Shown: piece after piece, positions 32,627 to 41,255 of the stretch
How positions within the stretch are numbered: position 1 is the stretch's first letter
Layout: each line of letters starts with the position of its first letter
From: Oscillospiraceae bacterium
GTDB taxonomy: Bacteria; Bacillota; Clostridia; Oscillospirales; Oscillospiraceae
DNA length: 64,000 nt
Assembly: GCA_910575265.1 (NCBI GenBank)
Contig: CAJTEA010000005.1
Location: 123,185 to 187,184 of the forward strand
Direction: 5' to 3'
The notes under the pieces: generated by a model
What the model was told of the DNA's origin: nothing
Database searches by the model: none
The model's input: only the letters and a program-made list of their open reading frames with translations
Translations under genes and position numbers: made by a program

Positions 32627-33804
32627 GATCTCTCCACGGCGGCCACCAGGTCGCCCTTTTCATTGAAATAGACCGTTCGGATCTGACTGCCAGTGGACTT
32701 GACAATATCGTCCAGCCGCAGACCCTCGGTGATGGTGGACACCAGGGAGAAGGCCACGCCGTGGCGCTTGGCCCGGCCGGTGCGGCCGACGCGGTGGATA
32801 TAGTACTCGTTCTCGTCGGGAACGTCGAAATTAAACACGGCGTCCACATCGTCGATGTCCAGGCCGCGGGCGGCCACGTCGGTGGCGGCCAGCACCCGCA
32901 GCCTTCCCTCCCGGAATTTTTTCAGGGCGCGCTCCCGGAGGGACTGGGTGATGTCGCCGTGGATGGCCTCGCAGCTCACTCCCCGCATGTCAAGCAGGCC
33001 GGCCAGACGGTCAGTCATATTCTTGGTGTTGCAAAAGGCGATCACCCGCTCATAGTCCCCCATCTCCAGCAGACGGACCATGGTGTCCGCTTTCTCGCTA
33101 CGGTCCACGTCCAGCCGGTACTGGGCGATGTCGGGCCGGTTCTCCTGATCGGCCTGGACGGTGATCTCCACCGGCTCCCGCTGGTACACCCAGGAGATGT
33201 CCAGCACCTCCCGGGAGATAGTGGCGGAGAACATGCCCAAGTTCTTCCGCTTGGGCATCTGGTCCAGAATGTGGGTTACGTCCCGGACGAAGCCCATGTC
33301 CAGCATCCGGTCGGCCTCGTCCAGCACCACCGTATCCACCTTGTCCAGACGGATAGTCCGGCGCTTCATGTGGTCCATCAGCCGGCCGGGGGTGGCCACC
33401 ACAATTTGGGGCCGCTTTTTCAGCTGGTTGATCTGGCTGCCGATGGGCTGTCCGCCGTAGAGGCACACCACCCGCACTCCCTCTTTAAAGGCGCACAGGT
33501 CCCGCAACTCGTCCCGGATCTGGATGGCCAGCTCCCGGGTGGGGGCCAGTACCAGGCCGGTGACATCGCTGACAGCGGGGTCGGTGTGCTCCACCATGGG
33601 AATGCCAAAGGCGAAGGTTTTGCCTGTCCCGGTGGGGGCCTTGGCAATGACGTCCTTCCACTCCATAAACCAGGGGATGGCCCCGGCTTGAATGGAGGTG
33701 GCCTCCACATAGCCCTTTTTCTCAATGGCCCGCATCAGCTCCGGGGACAGGTTCATCTGGTCATAGCGGCCGGTTCCGCTGACAGTTTGTCCGTTAATCT
33801 CCAT
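32596..33804 (-). CDS. DEAD-box RNA helicase
   Basis: The 402-residue helicase core has the Q motif, Walker A KAPTGTGKTF, motif Ia APTRELAIQ, the TPGRL block, DEADRMLDMGF, SAT (FSATISRE), and motifs V-VI with TDVAARGLDID and HRVGRTGRAKRHG. The C-terminal extension after the core is very short, so no extra RNA-binding domain is present. It remodels RNA in ribosome assembly or decay. It has a TAGACA-16-TATAAT promoter and overlaps the membrane protein gene. Confidence 0.94.
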   Translation of the reverse strand: MEINGQTVSGTGRYDQMNLSPELMRAIEKKGYVEATSIQAGAIPWFMEWKDVIAKAPTGTGKTFAFGIPMVEHTDPAVSDVTGLVLAPTRELAIQIRDELRDLCAFKEGVRVVCLYGGQPIGSQINQLKKRPQIVVATPGRLMDHMKRRTIRLDKVDTVVLDEADRMLDMGFVRDVTHILDQMPKRKNLGMFSATISREVLDISWVYQREPVEITVQADQENRPDIAQYRLDVDRSEKADTMVRLLEMGDYERVIAFCNTKNMTDRLAGLLDMRGVSCEAIHGDITQSLRERALKKFREGRLRVLAATDVAARGLDIDDVDAVFNFDVPDENEYYIHRVGRTGRAKRHGVAFSLVSTITEGLRLDDIVKSTGSQIRTVYFNEKGDLVAAVERSCEKNPGTSG

Positions 33805-33840
33805 AGTTATATCCCTCTTCTGTATAATCTATCAAGCTAT

Positions 33841-33868
33841 ATTATACCTATTTTTTCGGGATTGTCTA
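33841..33868 (-). promoter_or_regulatory. Promoter of the DEAD helicase gene
   Basis: TAGACA (33868-33863) and TATAAT (33846-33841) are 16 bp apart on the minus strand. Confidence 0.75.
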
Positions 33869-33930
33869 TGGTTTTATCAAAAGTACCCCCACAGTCCGGA
33901 ATGGACCGCGGGGGAGAGGAAAACAGGTGA

Positions 33931-35301
33931 TTACCAAGGGAACATGTTTCCGAAGGGCCACTGATAGTAGTAGCCGTTGCCCTGCTGCTGTTGCTGTTGC
34001 TGCTGGGTGTTCTGCTGAAGCTGGTTGTTGGCCTCGGTCTCGGCGTTTTTCTCGTCGAAGGTGATGGTCAGCTCGACCTCCTGCTGGTTTCGGATTACCG
34101 TCAGGGTGGCGGTGTCGCCCGCCTTATAGCCGGTAGTCAGGGCGGCGGTGAGGGCGGAGGAGGAGTCGATGGCGGTGTCGTCAATGGCGGTGATGATGTC
34201 GTTGACCTGGAGGCCCGCCTTTTCTGCGCAGGAATCCTTGGCCACAGAGACAATCACCGCACCAGCAGATATACCATAGCGCTGGGCCTCGGAGGATACG
34301 CTGTCCACCTGAACCCCCATGTAGGGCTTGCCGGTGACATAACCGTGGGCAATCAGGTCGGAGAGGATGTCCTTCACGTCATTGATGGGGAGGGCGAAGC
34401 CCAGGCCCTCGGCGCTGACGCCGGAGGAGGACTGGGTATACTTGGCGGTAGTGATGCCGATGACGTTGCCGTAGCTGTCAAAGAGGGGCCCGCCGGAGTT
34501 GCCAGGGTTGATGGCGCAGTTGGTCTGGAGCACGTTGAGGGTGGCGCTGCCGCTGGAGTCGCTGGTGGTGATGAGCCGGTCCAGGGCGGAGACAATGCCG
34601 TCGGTGAGGGAGTAGGTCAGCTCGCCCAGGGGGTTGCCGATGGCGTAGACGGACTCGCCCACCACCAGCTTGGAGCTGTCCCCCAGGGTGACAGGGGTGA
34701 GGCCGGAGGCCTCGATTTTCAGCACCGCCACGTCGTTGTCCTTCTCGCCGCCCACCAGTCTGGCGTCGTACTTGCCGCCGTCCGCGAAGGAAACCTGAAT
34801 GGTAACGGAGGAATCGTTGACGGCGCTCTCAATGACGTGGTAGTTGGTGGCGATATAGCCGTCCTGGGTGAGGACGAAGCCGGAGCCGGAGGCGGCGGAG
34901 GTGGTGGTCTGGCCGAAGATGTTCACCGTGGTGTTCACCGTAATACCCACGCAGGAGGCCAGGTTGGCGGCGTATAGCTGCTCGGGGGTCATGGGCTGGC
35001 CGCTGTTGGTGTTGACCACCGTCCGCACCTGGGGCCGGTCCTCCTCGTAGATCACGGTGGAGTTGGAGGGGCCCGCCACGCGGTTGTAGAGGTAGGCCCC
35101 GCCCACCCCCGCGCCCCCTCCGGCGATGGCGCAGACCAGCACCAGCGCGACCACCTTGGCCGCTCCTCTCTTCTTCTTTCCGGGCCGCATGGGGCCTGTG
35201 CTGTAAGGGGTTCCGGGCATGGTGGGTTCCGGGTCCACATAGCCGCCGAGGCCGCCCCGGTAGCCGTCGTTTTCACTGTTGTAAAAATTAAATTCGTCCA
35301 T
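33931..35301 (-). CDS. HtrA-like trypsin-type serine protease with PDZ domain
   Basis: The 456-residue protein has a cytoplasmic N-terminus, a membrane anchor at about residues 46-70, an S1C protease domain and one PDZ domain (about 330-420). The catalytic triad is in IATNYHVIE, EKDNDVAVLK and INPGNSGGPLF. It degrades damaged proteins outside the membrane. The C-terminal 40 residues are unusual: a Gln-rich stretch with eight consecutive Gln, then an aromatic end (YYYQWPFGNMFPW). RBS AAAGGAGCG lies before ATG 35301. Confidence 0.93.
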   Translation of the reverse strand: MDEFNFYNSENDGYRGGLGGYVDPEPTMPGTPYSTGPMRPGKKKRGAAKVVALVLVCAIAGGGAGVGGAYLYNRVAGPSNSTVIYEEDRPQVRTVVNTNSGQPMTPEQLYAANLASCVGITVNTTVNIFGQTTTSAASGSGFVLTQDGYIATNYHVIESAVNDSSVTIQVSFADGGKYDARLVGGEKDNDVAVLKIEASGLTPVTLGDSSKLVVGESVYAIGNPLGELTYSLTDGIVSALDRLITTSDSSGSATLNVLQTNCAINPGNSGGPLFDSYGNVIGITTAKYTQSSSGVSAEGLGFALPINDVKDILSDLIAHGYVTGKPYMGVQVDSVSSEAQRYGISAGAVIVSVAKDSCAEKAGLQVNDIITAIDDTAIDSSSALTAALTTGYKAGDTATLTVIRNQQEVELTITFDEKNAETEANNQLQQNTQQQQQQQQGNGYYYQWPFGNMFPW

Positions 35302-35448
35302 CGTGATGACGCTCCTTTCGAAACGGAATTGATAAAGGCGTTTCCTTGAACTGTGGATATCATAGCGCCAAATTATGAAAAAAGCGTGAAGAAAAACAAA
35401 TATCTTTTTGAATTTTTTCAGAGGAAAATGGGGGAAATTGTGAACGCG

Positions 35449-36603
35449 CTACTCCGGCCGCTGGGCCAGTATGGCGAGGATATCCTCCATCGCCGCCGTT
35501 AGGTCCAGCCGCAGGCCCCGGAAGATACCCATCCCGGCCAGGTTGAGAATCACCAGCAGGGTCACAGGCCCGAACACCATGCCAAGCACTCCGGCCAGCT
35601 TCATGCCCACATAGATGGACACCAGAGACAGAATGGGGGACAGCCCGGTCTGGTCGCCCACGAATTTGGGCTCCATCACCCGGCGGAACAGGGCGATCAC
35701 CCCCCAGATCACCATCAGCTCCACGGCGGAGGGGATGTCTCCGGTGAACAGGGCGATAAAGGCCCAGGGAACCATCACCGTGCCCGCGCCGATGATGGGA
35801 ATGAAGTCCATCACCGCCAGGCCCAGGGCCAGCAGCAGGCCGTAAGGCTGCCGGATGAGGAAAAAGCCGGCCAGCAGGATGAGGAACACCCCTACAGACA
35901 GGAGAAATTCCGCCTTTAAATAGCCGCCGAAGGCCCCCAGGGCGGTGGAGCGCAGCTGGCTCAGGAAGCGCAGCAGCCGCTCATCCATGTGCTGGACCGT
36001 CCGGCTGCGCAGATAGGGGTAGTCCGCCGTGAGCAGGAAGGTAGCCATGACAAAGATGATGAGGGCCACCAGGAAGGAGGGCAGGCCCATGGCCTTTTCC
36101 CCCGCCTCCATGCCCAGGTTGGCCAAAACGTCGGGCACCGCCTCGGACAGCCACTGGAAGAACTGTCCCCCGGCCTCCTCCACCAACTCGGTGACCTGCG
36201 GGGGGACCAGGGTGAGGAAGTGGGCGAACAGGGCCTCCAGCTGGTCCAGAACGGACTGGAGCTGGTCCAGCAGGCCGCTCCAGTTCTGCACCAGAGACAC
36301 CAGCTGTCCCACCAGAGCGTAGCCCAGCAGCGCGAGACCGCCGCCCAGCAGGCCGAAGAGCAGAATCAGCAAAAGGGCCGACAGCACCTGACGGCTCCAG
36401 CCCAGGGCCTTTTGCAGCTTTTTGACCAGGGGATTGAGCAGCGCGGCGGCGATCAGGGCAAGCACAAAGGGAGCGAACAGGGCCAGAATCTGCCTGCCCG
36501 CCCTGACCAGTACCAGAAGGGCCAGCGCCGCCAACCCCAGCCGAAGGCCCAGCCGGAGCCACAGGGCGCCCCGCTGCCGCCAGGTGAGCTGTCTGCGTTC
36601 CAT
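35449..36603 (-). CDS. AI-2E family transporter (YtvI-like)
   Basis: The 384-residue protein has eight helices: two pairs at the N-terminus, a long amphipathic part around residues 100-165 (QNWSGLLDQLQSVLDQLEAL), and the conserved C-terminal block with LAVMDFIPIIGAGTVMVPWA and EPKFVGDQTGLSP. Members include permeases for diverse substrates and the sporulation membrane protein YtvI; the sequence does not tell which applies. It stands alone between htrA and degV. Confidence 0.88.
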   Translation of the reverse strand: MERRQLTWRQRGALWLRLGLRLGLAALALLVLVRAGRQILALFAPFVLALIAAALLNPLVKKLQKALGWSRQVLSALLLILLFGLLGGGLALLGYALVGQLVSLVQNWSGLLDQLQSVLDQLEALFAHFLTLVPPQVTELVEEAGGQFFQWLSEAVPDVLANLGMEAGEKAMGLPSFLVALIIFVMATFLLTADYPYLRSRTVQHMDERLLRFLSQLRSTALGAFGGYLKAEFLLSVGVFLILLAGFFLIRQPYGLLLALGLAVMDFIPIIGAGTVMVPWAFIALFTGDIPSAVELMVIWGVIALFRRVMEPKFVGDQTGLSPILSLVSIYVGMKLAGVLGMVFGPVTLLVILNLAGMGIFRGLRLDLTAAMEDILAILAQRPE

Positions 36604-36664
36604 CGTTTACCGCCTCTTTTGTTTTTTTATAGCATACCACAAAACAAATGAATAATCTGTAAAA

Positions 36665-36694
36665 TAAACGCCCAGCCCGGAAAGGCTGAGCGTT
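36665..36694 (-). terminator. Terminator of the DegV gene
   Basis: 12-bp stem with one mismatch (AAACGCCCAGCC/GGCTGAGCGTTT), TTTATTTT on the minus strand. Confidence 0.75.
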
Positions 36695-36700
36695 TCATCA

Positions 36701-37564
36701 TCAGGCGTAATAAATCACACCGATCAGGTTGGGGCCCGCGTTGATAGCGATCACGCCGCCGATCTGGTAGGAAAGGGCGGGCTCCTCCCCCAGCTCCTGG
36801 CGGCACTGGTCCAGCAGCCTGCCGGACTGCTCCTGGTTGTTGCCCTGGATTATCAGATAGGGGGTGCCGGCTTTGCGTTCGGCCCCGCACATCTCCGCCA
36901 GCTTAGAGACCACCGCCTTCTCTCCCCGGACCTTGGCCAGAATTTTGGATTCTCCGTTGATAAAGGTCATAATGGGCTTCAGGCCCAAAGCCTCCCCGAC
37001 AAAAGCCGCGGCGGCGGACACCCGGCCCGACTTTTTGGCGAAGCGCAGGTCCAGCGGAGCGAAAACAACGTGAACATGGTCCACCCAGTCCTGAATGTAG
37101 TCCGCGACGACCTGGGGCTCCGTGCCCTCCGCGGCCATTCTGGCTCCCTGGACTACCGCCCAGCCGTAGCCCATGGTGTAGTTCAGGGCGTCGATGATGT
37201 GGATATGAAAGGTCCCCTCCGCCTCCGGGTGGTCCCGGTAGAAGTCCCCCCGGGCCTGGAAGGCGTTGGAGCAGGTGGCGGAGCCCTTGGAGTTGATAGA
37301 GGTGTGAATCAGGTCGGTGTACCCCTCCTTCCAGGCCTGCTCGAAGGCCTCGGTGAACAAAAAGGGGTTCAACGCGGCGTGGGTGGGAACCTGAGGGGCT
37401 GAGAGCAACATGCCGTAAAACTCGTCCGGCGTAAAGTCAAAGCCGTCGGCCAGCTCCCGGTCCCCCATGACGATGGGGAAGGGAAGCACCTGAATGTTCA
37501 GCTCCTCCCGCAGGGAGACGGGGATATCGGAGGCGGAGTCGGTGATAAATTTGACGCGAGCCAT
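36701..37564 (-). CDS. DegV family fatty-acid-binding protein
   Basis: The 287-residue protein has the DegV pattern: KFITDSASDIP at the N-terminus, the Ser/Thr region TSINSKGSATCSNAF, and KKSGRVSAAAAFVGEALGLKPI in the second domain. DegV/FakB proteins bind a fatty acid for phosphorylation by FakA, which then feeds phospholipid synthesis. The lipid-binding assignment is from the family. It has a TTGACA-17-CATAAT promoter and a terminator, so it is monocistronic. Confidence 0.93.
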   Translation of the reverse strand: MARVKFITDSASDIPVSLREELNIQVLPFPIVMGDRELADGFDFTPDEFYGMLLSAPQVPTHAALNPFLFTEAFEQAWKEGYTDLIHTSINSKGSATCSNAFQARGDFYRDHPEAEGTFHIHIIDALNYTMGYGWAVVQGARMAAEGTEPQVVADYIQDWVDHVHVVFAPLDLRFAKKSGRVSAAAAFVGEALGLKPIMTFINGESKILAKVRGEKAVVSKLAEMCGAERKAGTPYLIIQGNNQEQSGRLLDQCRQELGEEPALSYQIGGVIAINAGPNLIGVIYYA

Positions 37565-37632
37565 AGCGGGCCCTCCTTATCTTGCGGGCTGCGCGCCCGG
37601 TATCAGTAGCTGAGAAAAGCACAGTTACAGTT

Positions 37633-37661
37633 ATTATGTCAGAAAATGGCTGGCTTGTCAA
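37633..37661 (-). promoter_or_regulatory. Promoter of the DegV gene
   Basis: TTGACA (37661-37656) and CATAAT (37638-37633), 17 bp apart, about 70 bp before the start codon. Confidence 0.75.
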
Positions 37662-37681
37662 ATTAAGAAACCATTAAAGTT

Positions 37682-37888
37682 TTAGCTTTTTTTCCGCGGC
37701 CTCCGCCGGGTGCCGTCGGAGTACTGGATCACAGTGTTGTCCAGCTGGGCGGTGAGACTGGCCCGGACGGCGGCGATATACTCCTGGCGCAGGGCGTCCC
37801 GCTCGGCCAGCTCCTGGGGAGTCAGCCCCTCCGGTGTTCTGGCCTTCCGGGCCAGCTCGTTGATACGGTCAATTTTCTTCTGTTCCAT
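37682..37888 (-). CDS. DUF896 domain protein (YnzC-like)
   Basis: The 68-residue protein shows the DUF896 pattern KIDRINELARKARTPEGLTP and ERDALRQEYIAAVRASL, a short helical hairpin, followed by a basic tail RRRPRKKS. In Bacillus the family member YnzC is linked to the SOS operon; here it is directly behind the YlmH gene (2 bp), so the two are co-transcribed. Confidence 0.92.
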   Translation of the reverse strand: MEQKKIDRINELARKARTPEGLTPQELAERDALRQEYIAAVRASLTAQLDNTVIQYSDGTRRRPRKKS

Positions 37889-37890
37889 TT

Positions 37891-38691
37891 TTATAGATAC
37901 CTCTCAATTACCAGCATAGTACGGCCTTTTCGGGATTGCCCCGGGATCTCCTTCACAACGCATTTGCCCAGCCCCCGGCAGGTGAGGACATCGCCCTCCG
38001 CCACCGGACGGTCAGCCTTGAGGCACTCCCGATGGTTCAGGGATACCTTCCCGGCGGAAATCAGGGCAGCGGCCTTGCCCCGGGACAGGGAGAAGCCGGC
38101 GGCCGCCACCGCGTCCAGCCGGGGGGTGGCCACGGTGTCACGGATGGTTTTGAGCTGAGGCGGCCTGGGGGCGAGGCGGTCCAGTGGAATCTCTGACAGG
38201 CTCACCTTATACCGTCCGGCGCCCTCCCACTGGGACAGGAGGATGGAGGCCGCCTCCCGCAAAACCACCACCTGGCACAGGCCCGGCCGGGGCAGAAGGA
38301 TATCCCCCAGCAGCTCCCGGGTGATGCCCAGCCCCATGAGAGACCCCAGAATGTCCCGATGGGTGAGAGAAGCCTCGGCGGGAAACCTGGCCTCCAGAGC
38401 GGTCAGCGGCCCCTCCGGGTCGGAGAGAACGCCGTCCTCCTCCTGCCAGTCGGCCAGGAAGAAGCAGACGCTTCGCTCGCTGTCGGGATAGCCGCCCCAG
38501 AAGAGATGCCGGGGCCGGCCCCAGGCGTTGAGCAGGTCGGTCACCGAGGCCTGCTGCCCGGGGGAAAGAAAAACGGTGTGAGCGGGGACGCCCCGGTTTC
38601 GCGCCAGCTCCAGCTTGTCCAGCACACGGGCCAGCAGGATACGCTCCTCCCCGTCCCGGGCGCGGCGGTCCAGCAGCTCCTTTTTGTTCAC
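37891..38691 (-). CDS. ylmH: YlmH-like S4 domain RNA-binding protein
   Basis: The 266-residue protein has the YlmH N-terminal domain and a C-terminal S4 RNA-binding domain (about residues 185-250: TPRLDAVAAAGFSLSRGKAAALISAGKV, given in part). YlmH has been linked to rescue of stalled ribosomes and to cell division clusters in Firmicutes. It ends 2 bp before the DUF896 gene. No division genes stand nearby. Confidence 0.9.
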   Translation of the reverse strand: MNKKELLDRRARDGEERILLARVLDKLELARNRGVPAHTVFLSPGQQASVTDLLNAWGRPRHLFWGGYPDSERSVCFFLADWQEEDGVLSDPEGPLTALEARFPAEASLTHRDILGSLMGLGITRELLGDILLPRPGLCQVVVLREAASILLSQWEGAGRYKVSLSEIPLDRLAPRPPQLKTIRDTVATPRLDAVAAAGFSLSRGKAAALISAGKVSLNHRECLKADRPVAEGDVLTCRGLGKCVVKEIPGQSRKGRTMLVIERYL

Positions 38692-38726
38692 GGCGGTTCC
38701 CTCCTCCCTTGTATGCCTCGTCTATC

Positions 38727-39044
38727 TTAATCGAGCTTCTCCTCGAAATAATTCCCCGCGCTCTCGCCCAGTCTCTCGATAGATCTGTCAAAAATCCGCC
38801 ACTTTCCCGGTAGGTCCGGTTGACTCGGACGGGAACCCTGTGTCCGCCGCAGATAAATGATAGGCTTTGATTCTTTTAGATGTCCGTAGTTTTCCTGATC
38901 CAGCGAATCATAAAACTTCTCTCTCGATGTAGCGGCAAGGTCTATATCTATATCTATGATTCTTCTCGCTAGGAGCGAATCAATCGAGAACTCGTACTGA
39001 AACGCCAAGCGCGCGTAGAGTTCACCGATTTCTTTCTCCATCAT
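38727..39044 (-). CDS. Hypothetical protein of about 105 residues
   Basis: The frame is start-clear at ATG 39044, preceded by GGAGAATGGGATC. The product is hydrophilic (MMEKEIGELYARLAFQYEF at the start, then IIDIDIDLAATSREKF) and shows no membrane helix or known motif. Its codons are more AT-rich than those of the neighbours, with many TCG/ATA/AGA-type choices, and it sits next to a tRNA gene; both fit acquired DNA. It has no homologous family that I recognise. Confidence 0.55.
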   Translation of the reverse strand: MMEKEIGELYARLAFQYEFSIDSLLARRIIDIDIDLAATSREKFYDSLDQENYGHLKESKPIIYLRRTQGSRPSQPDLPGKWRIFDRSIERLGESAGNYFEEKLD

Positions 39045-39155
39045 GATCCCATTCTCCATTTTTCTACAAATATATCAGAAAAAGCAGGATTTGTACAGCG
39101 TTATTTCATTTCTATGGAAGGAGATTGGTATCTGGTCGATTTCGTCCCGAAAAAA

Positions 39156-39196
39156 GACAAAGCCCGTGCATAACGATCGTTATACACGGGCTTTGT
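39156..39196. terminator. Terminator after tRNA-Ser
   Basis: Perfect 13-bp stem GACAAAGCCCGTG/CACGGGCTTTGTC with an inner palindrome in the loop; TCTTTTTTC follows on the minus strand. Confidence 0.9.
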
Positions 39197-39202
39197 CTAT
39201 AA

Positions 39203-39292
39203 TGGCGCAGTAGGAGGGATTCGAACCCTCGAGCCCTTATCAGGCTACACGATTTCCAGTCGTGCTCGTTATGACCACTTCGATACTACTGC
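39203..39292 (-). tRNA. tRNA-Ser(GGA)
   Basis: The minus strand folds as a class II tRNA: acceptor GCAGTAG/CTACTGC, anticodon arm CACGACTGGAAATCGTG with anticodon GGA, a long variable arm, T-arm GAGGGTTCGAATCCCTC, and an encoded CCA end (39203-39205). Confidence 0.96.
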
Positions 39293-39420
39293 ATATCTGC
39301 AAACACTGCCCTGATCAGTGAGACAGCATCATGTATTATACCAGCTTTTGGCCGATAGTCAAGTCTTTTTTTAAAACATTTTTTTAAACCCGCCTTCTTG
39401 ACATTTCCCGGCATCCGCTC

Positions 39421-39449
39421 TTGACCAGAACAAAATTACTGCTTATAAT
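39421..39449 (+). promoter_or_regulatory. Promoter of ilvE
   Basis: TTGACC (39421-39426) and TATAAT (39444-39449) with a 17-bp spacer. The leader of about 30 nt is too short for a T-box. Confidence 0.85.
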
Positions 39450-39484
39450 AAAGGTTACCAAAAAAAGAACCAGGAGGGATTACA

Positions 39485-40546
39485 ATGGAAATCAAAATCA
39501 CCCGCGCCGCGACCCTGAAGGAGAAGCCTGACTCCTCCACGCTGGTGTTCGGCAAAGCTATGACCGACCATATGTTTATCGTGGACTATGACGAAGGGCA
39601 GGGCTGGCATGACGCCCGCATCGTCCCCTACGGTCCGCTTCAGATCGACCCCGCGGCCAAGGTGCTGCACTACGGCGAGGAGATTTTCGAGGGTCTGAAG
39701 GCCTACCGCGCGGCCGACGGATCCATCCAGCTCTTCCGGCCCCGGGACAACATCGACCGGATGAACAAGTCCGCCCAGCGGCTCTGCCTGCCCCAGATCC
39801 CCGAGGAGATCGCCCTGGCCGGCATTACCAGGCTGGTGGAGGTGGAACAGGACTGGGTTCCCCGCGAAAAGGATACCTCCCTGTATATCCGCCCCTTTAT
39901 GATCGGCCTAGACGCCGCCCTGGGGGTTCACTCCTCCAAGCATGTGCAGTACATCGTGGTGGTGTGCCCTGTGGGCGCCTACTACCCCGAGGGGCTGAAT
40001 CCGGTTAAAATTTTCGTGGAGGAGACGGATGTCCGGGCCGTTAAGGGTGGCATGGGCATGGCCAAGACCGGCGGCAACTATGCCGCCTCCCTCCGGGCCG
40101 GCGACCTGGCCGAGAAGGCCGGCTACAGCCAGGTGCTGTGGCTGGACGGCGTCCACCGCAAGTATATTGAGGAGGTCGGCTCTATGAACGTGATGTTCAA
40201 GGTAGCCGGTAAAATCCTCACCCCCGATCTGAACGGCTCCGTGCTGGACGGCATCACCCGCCGGTCCTGCATCCAGCTGCTGAAGGACTGGGGCTATGAG
40301 GTGGAGGAGCGCCGCGTCTCCGCCGACGAGCTGTTCGAGGCCGCCGCCAACGGCACCCTGGAGGAGGCCTGGGGCACCGGCACCGCCGCCGTGGTCTCTC
40401 CCATCGGCGAGCTGGCTATGGGTGACAGGAAGGTCACCGTCTCCAACAACCAGATCGGAGAAATCACCCAGAAGCTCTACGACGAGCTCACCGGCATCCA
40501 GTGGGGCCGGGTGGCCGACCCCCACGGCTGGATTATGAAGCTGTAA
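39485..40546 (+). CDS. ilvE: Branched-chain amino acid aminotransferase
   Basis: The 353-residue PLP enzyme moves the amino group between glutamate and the branched-chain 2-oxoacids. It is a class IV transaminase of the longer group (about 350 residues), with LHYGEEIFEGLKAYR, YIRPFMIG, the region KTGGNYAASLRAGDLAEKAG, and QVLWLDGVHRKYIEEVGSMN. AGGAGG precedes ATG 39485. It has its own promoter and terminator. Confidence 0.96.
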   Translation: MEIKITRAATLKEKPDSSTLVFGKAMTDHMFIVDYDEGQGWHDARIVPYGPLQIDPAAKVLHYGEEIFEGLKAYRAADGSIQLFRPRDNIDRMNKSAQRLCLPQIPEEIALAGITRLVEVEQDWVPREKDTSLYIRPFMIGLDAALGVHSSKHVQYIVVVCPVGAYYPEGLNPVKIFVEETDVRAVKGGMGMAKTGGNYAASLRAGDLAEKAGYSQVLWLDGVHRKYIEEVGSMNVMFKVAGKILTPDLNGSVLDGITRRSCIQLLKDWGYEVEERRVSADELFEAAANGTLEEAWGTGTAAVVSPIGELAMGDRKVTVSNNQIGEITQKLYDELTGIQWGRVADPHGWIMKL

Positions 40547-40580
40547 TTGGGCTGATCGGATCATTTTTTGACAGAATACA

Positions 40581-40607
40581 GCGGCCTCCGGTTAAACCGG
40601 AGGCCGC
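40581..40607. terminator. Terminator between ilvE and rnfA
   Basis: Perfect 13-bp stem GCGGCCTCCGGTT/AACCGGAGGCCGC, usable by both converging genes. Confidence 0.85.
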
Positions 40608-40628
40608 GTTTCGTCTTTGAGGTGGGGC

Positions 40629-41222
40629 TTACTCCCCCAAGTACAGCCCGTAGTACCCCACCAGGGCCATCGCCATCAGCCCGGCGGTGATCAGCTGGAT
40701 AGGGACGCCCCGAAAGGCTTTGGGGCAGCGGTTCAGATCCACTTCCTTCTGTAAGCTGGCGAAGCTGGCCAGAGCCAAAGTCGCCCCGATACCGCCGCAC
40801 AGGGCAAAAACCATCGCCGCGCCCAGGCTGTAATTGCGCTGGGCCACCAGCAGGGCGGCGCCTAAAGCGGCGCAGTTGGTGGCGATGGAGGCCAGATTGG
40901 CGTCCACCCGCCGGGACAGCTCTGGGACGCACAGCCGGAGGAATCCGCGCAGCAGGGCCACCAGAGCCGGGATAAGCAGAGAGAAGATCAGCACCTGGAA
41001 GTGCTCCCACCGGAAACGGGCCAGGAAGAAGTAGTTGATCAGCCAGGCGGAGAGCGCCCCCAGCATCATCACCACCGTCAGGCACAATCCGGTGCGGATC
41101 GCCTCCCGGGGCCTGTCAAAGGATTCGGTGTGAGTACCGATGCCCATGCAGGAAACCAACACCAGATTCTCTGACAGCAGGGCGGCCAGGGCCACTCCGG
41201 CCAGCTCAAGCACTGTGTTCAT
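40629..41222 (-). CDS. rnfA: RnfA-like membrane subunit of an ion-pumping oxidoreductase
   Basis: The 197-residue protein has six helices and the RnfA order of motifs: SENLVLVSCMGIG near the first helix, ASIATNCAALGAALL in the centre, and CPKAFRGVPIQLITAGLMAM at the end, which match RnfA (NNFVLxxxLGICPFLG, TNCAxLG, PKAFxGxPIxLITAGL) better than RnfE. The central Cys is kept, but the first conserved Cys (LGICPF) is replaced by GIGTHT. The two Cys of RnfA normally help hold a membrane iron-sulfur cluster with RnfE. AGGAGGCG precedes ATG 41222. Last gene of the rnf cluster. Confidence 0.82.
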   Translation of the reverse strand: MNTVLELAGVALAALLSENLVLVSCMGIGTHTESFDRPREAIRTGLCLTVVMMLGALSAWLINYFFLARFRWEHFQVLIFSLLIPALVALLRGFLRLCVPELSRRVDANLASIATNCAALGAALLVAQRNYSLGAAMVFALCGGIGATLALASFASLQKEVDLNRCPKAFRGVPIQLITAGLMAMALVGYYGLYLGE

Positions 41223-41255
41223 AGAGCGCGCCTCCTCTCAACCCGGGGGGAGCGC

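Noticed and set aside
39450..39484. T-box riboswitch before ilvE
   Set aside because: The distance from the -10 box to the start codon is too short for a T-box structure.
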